Position numbers and translations under genes: made by a program
Part shown: positions 62,494-64,000 of the stretch, piece after piece
Layout: every line of letters starts with the position of its first letter
Position numbering within the stretch: position 1 is the first letter of the stretch
From: Fidelibacterota bacterium
GTDB taxonomy: Bacteria; Marinisomatota; Marinisomatia; Marinisomatales; UBA1611
Length of the DNA: 64,000 nucleotides
Reading direction: 5' to 3'
NCBI GenBank assembly: GCA_002718285.1
Contig: PBAR01000007.1
Coordinates: 13,808 to 77,807 of the forward strand
The notes under the pieces: generated by a model
The model's input: only the letters and a program-made list of their open reading frames with translations
Database searches by the model: none
What the model was told of the DNA's origin: nothing

Positions 62494-62877
62494 TTATACC
62501 ATAGTATTTTCAAATAAATGCTTAGGTTTCCAGCCTAACTTAAAAAGTTTTTTTGCACCAAATGGAATTAGAGGAATTCTAATTCCTTTATCATCAAAAC
62601 AAGGATCTACTACAAATGCGGCTTCTGCAATTCTTTCTGTGCCATTCTTGTGGTGCGAAGAAGTCATTAAAACTTTACCACCATGCCGCTCTACTATTTG
62701 GCAAATTTCATCACTGTCAGTGGCTACAAATACTTCATTCAAAGATTTAGCGAATTCACATCGTTTGAAAACATGAACAATCATAGGAAGCCCACAAATA
62801 TCAGTCAATGCTTTCCTTGGGAGTCTGGAAGACTCTAAACGAGATGGTATAATAGCAACTATTCTAGTTTGATTCAT
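62494..62877 (-). pseudogene. Chimera of kdsB-like N-terminus and GDP-mannose-dehydratase-like C-terminus
   Basis: From the ATG at 62877 the product starts MNQTRIVAIIPSRLESSRLP then RKALTDI, FVATDSDEICQIVERHGGKV and KNGTERIAEAA, the N-terminal third of KdsB. It then jumps to VVDPCF...AKKLFKLGWKPKHLFENTMV, matching the last residues of GDP-mannose 4,6-dehydratase (Gmd: KAKKKLGWKPK-x-F-x-mV). The IQGDEP and later KdsB regions are absent, and nearly all of Gmd is absent. The frame is open across the junction, so a 127-residue peptide could be made, but neither enzyme would be active. I read this as the scar of a deletion that removed DNA between a kdsB and a gmd gene. Confidence 0.7.
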
Positions 62878-62881
62878 TGAT

Positions 62882-63034
62882 CTATTTGGTTCTGTCAAGA
62901 AGCAATTTTAAAAAATTATCAATTGAATTATATAATATTGCTGAATCGACATTATATGTAACAAATTTTATACCCAGATCCATAACAAATTTAGTTTTTT
63001 CGATAGATTGAGGCACAAATCCACCAGCACATTT
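62882..63034 (-). pseudogene. Aldolase-like C-terminal fragment
   Basis: In the frame ending at TAG 62882-62884 the sequence reads CAGGFVPQSIEKTKFVMDLG then IKFVTYNVDSAILYNSIDNF, without an upstream start. It resembles the last strands and helices of HpcH/HpaI-type aldolases (G-x-F-x-x-GSD-x-x-LL). It joins, out of frame, the ferredoxin-reductase fragment just upstream. The call is tentative because only about 48 residues remain. Confidence 0.5.
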
Positions 63035-63036
63035 TC

Positions 63037-63438
63037 TAGAAGAAGTACATTCATATCAGTCTTCAAATTATCAGTAGTATAATACCCAACTATCTTTTCC
63101 CCACAGAATAATCGGTCTCCATTCCTTAAAGCGAATAATTTTGGTGTCAATTGCTCTTTACCCGTATTTAGCACCTTATTGAAATAGAATTCATAATAAT
63201 CGATGTTATCATGGTTTATTATTTTTTTATTAGAGCTATCTATCATTGAACTTGAGATACAAAATGCCCTCTTTAATATTTTATTTGGATTATTTTGAGA
63301 TTCTAATCCCAGACTGCCATATTGACCAGGCTTATATTTCATTTTGTAGGCATCCGGGTAAACCCTTATTACCCGCGCTTCATTGCTACTATATATAATG
63401 TTAACGGAAGCGTTATAAATATTTTTGGATTTCCGCAT
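63037..63438 (-). pseudogene. Ferredoxin-NADP reductase N-terminal fragment
   Basis: The frame encodes NASVNIIYSSNEARVIRVYP, YKPGQYGSLGLE, KRAFCISSSMIDS (the R-x-Y/F-S FAD motif), EQLTPKLFALRNGDRL and GYYTTDNLKTDMNVLLL. This matches the FAD domain and the beginning of the NADP domain of bacterial Fpr up to NVLLL. It then runs into unrelated out-of-frame sequence. The NADP-binding half is lost. An upstream start at 63447 overlaps the HAD gene; I prefer the in-frame Met at 63438. Confidence 0.68.
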
Positions 63439-64000
63439 TAAACTCAATCATAGTAGGGTATGTATACTCAGTCTCTTTTTGTAACTCGGTTTGTGAGCAT
63501 AAGCCCGTTTCCAAACCGATAGTCTTGGCAGCACCACCCATCTTCCCCATTTCCATATCGGACACTGTATCACCTACGTATACTGATTGATCAGGCTTTA
63601 CTTTCAAAGCGTAGCATGCTTTTAAAAAACCTTCTGGATTCGGTTTCCCCTTATTAACATCATCGCCTCCAATAATAATATCAATGAATTTGTTCAAACC
63701 CATTTTTTCTATAATCATGTTCGTATTTGAGTGGCGATCGGAAGTATAAATAGATATCAATAGTCCTTTCACCTTCAGTGATTTAAAACAACGCCTAACA
63801 CCATTTAATAGTTGAATTTTAAAGTCACCTTTTTTCTGTTGCATAGTATCAATTTCTCCATATATCCGAGATACTTCAGAAATTGAAATCTCTCTGTTTA
63901 CTTTAGTGAGAAACTCAATAGTATGATTAATGACGATATTTCTAGGATGATAACCAACAGGCCCATCGTTTTTTATTTTTCTGGAATTTGAATCTATTCC
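63413..64000 (-). CDS. HAD-superfamily hydrolase (phosphoglycolate phosphatase-like), 5' end outside window
   Basis: The frame is open from the right edge. GIDSNSRKI at the edge fits the residues just after the DxDG motif I of HAD proteins. Motif II is ISIYTSDRHSN, motif III includes GDDVNKGKPNPEGFLKACYA and motif IV YVGDTVSDMEMGKMGGA. The C1-type cap lies between (about residues 20-65). It is a phosphatase of the phosphoglycolate/beta-phosphoglucomutase subgroup. In the heptose or ulosonic-acid context it could serve as the missing sugar-phosphate phosphatase. Only about the first dozen residues lie outside the window. Confidence 0.78.
   Translation of the reverse strand, partial: GIDSNSRKIKNDGPVGYHPRNIVINHTIEFLTKVNREISISEVSRIYGEIDTMQQKKGDFKIQLLNGVRRCFKSLKVKGLLISIYTSDRHSNTNMIIEKMGLNKFIDIIIGGDDVNKGKPNPEGFLKACYALKVKPDQSVYVGDTVSDMEMGKMGGAAKTIGLETGLCSQTELQKETEYTYPTMIEFNAEIQKYL

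Noticed and set aside
62383..63447. Insertion sequence or transposon as cause of the gene scars
   Set aside because: I found no transposase-like frame or terminal inverted repeats near the scars; deletion by recombination is the simpler explanation.

Overview
The window is a very AT-rich chromosomal stretch from a Gram-negative bacterium. It is almost entirely one surface-polysaccharide (O-antigen or capsule type) biosynthesis locus. Every intact gene reads on the minus strand, so transcription runs from position 64000 towards position 1. Outer-membrane-type proteins, a Wzx/Wzy pair and a phosphoglycosyl transferase show a diderm envelope. A TTG-N19-TAnnTTTG promoter-like element, an alternative bifunctional GlmU and low GC suggest a marine or FCB-group (Bacteroidota/Marinimicrobia-like) bacterium. 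That placement is inference only.

In transcription order, the right edge (64000-62494) holds a partial HAD phosphatase followed by gene wreckage: an N-terminal ferredoxin-NADP reductase fragment, a C-terminal aldolase-like fragment, and a kdsB-like N-terminus joined to what looks like a GDP-mannose dehydratase C-terminus. Next, 62382-52227 is a compact module of DJ-1/PfpI protein, HemN-like radical SAM protein, two paralogous 2OG-Fe(II)-oxygenase-like proteins, Nudix, cupin, HAD, a split thiamine-diphosphate enzyme (E1 alpha plus E1 beta), a B12-binding radical SAM protein and a PMP-type sugar 3-dehydratase with His in place of the catalytic Lys. I regard this as the best candidate for an undescribed system: possible synthesis of a branched, deoxygenated and oxidised sugar.

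Positions 52179-41791 carry a nonulosonic-acid-like set: glycosyltransferase, SpsF-like cytidylyltransferase fused to a class III aminotransferase, PhyH oxygenase, NeuB-type synthase, acetyltransferase, FAD oxidoreductase, PseG-type hydrolase, methyltransferase, WbqC and a PIG-L deacetylase. Positions 41710-33839 carry assembly genes: RmlD-like reductase, PFTS-motif protein, Wzx flippase, GNAT, polysaccharide deacetylase and a putative glycosyltransferase. Positions 33603-21920 carry a Kdo/heptose-like set: metal-type KdsA, a free CBS pair, HpcH aldolase, carbamoyltransferase with SGNH hydrolase and two tiny membrane proteins, two SDRs, a KdsB-like enzyme, a GmhA-like isomerase, an HMGL-type aldolase fusion, and decayed SDR and kdsB copies.

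Positions 21844-11119 contain the Wzy-like polymerase, a local UDP-GlcNAc pathway (alternative GlmU, a giant 1306-residue GlmS-like protein, GlmM), glycosyltransferases and a decayed methyltransferase. Positions 11072-5416 contain two B12-binding radical SAM proteins, a glycosyltransferase and hddA/hddC for an NDP-heptose. The left end (5377-1226) has an SDR, a CapD-like 4,6-dehydratase, the initiating phosphoglycosyl transferase and a Wzi-like outer-membrane protein. Beyond it lie a separate acidic-repeat outer-membrane protein with its own promoter and terminator, and the start of a WecA-like transferase gene.

Together the genes would make several activated sugars (UDP-GlcNAc derivatives, a D,D-heptose, 3-deoxy-ulosonic acids, a deoxy or branched sugar). 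They would then load one onto undecaprenyl phosphate, extend it, flip it, polymerise it and decorate it (carbamoyl, acetyl, deacetylation). At least five decayed or chimeric genes show that this locus turns over rapidly. I see no tRNA, rRNA, CRISPR or transposase gene in the window.
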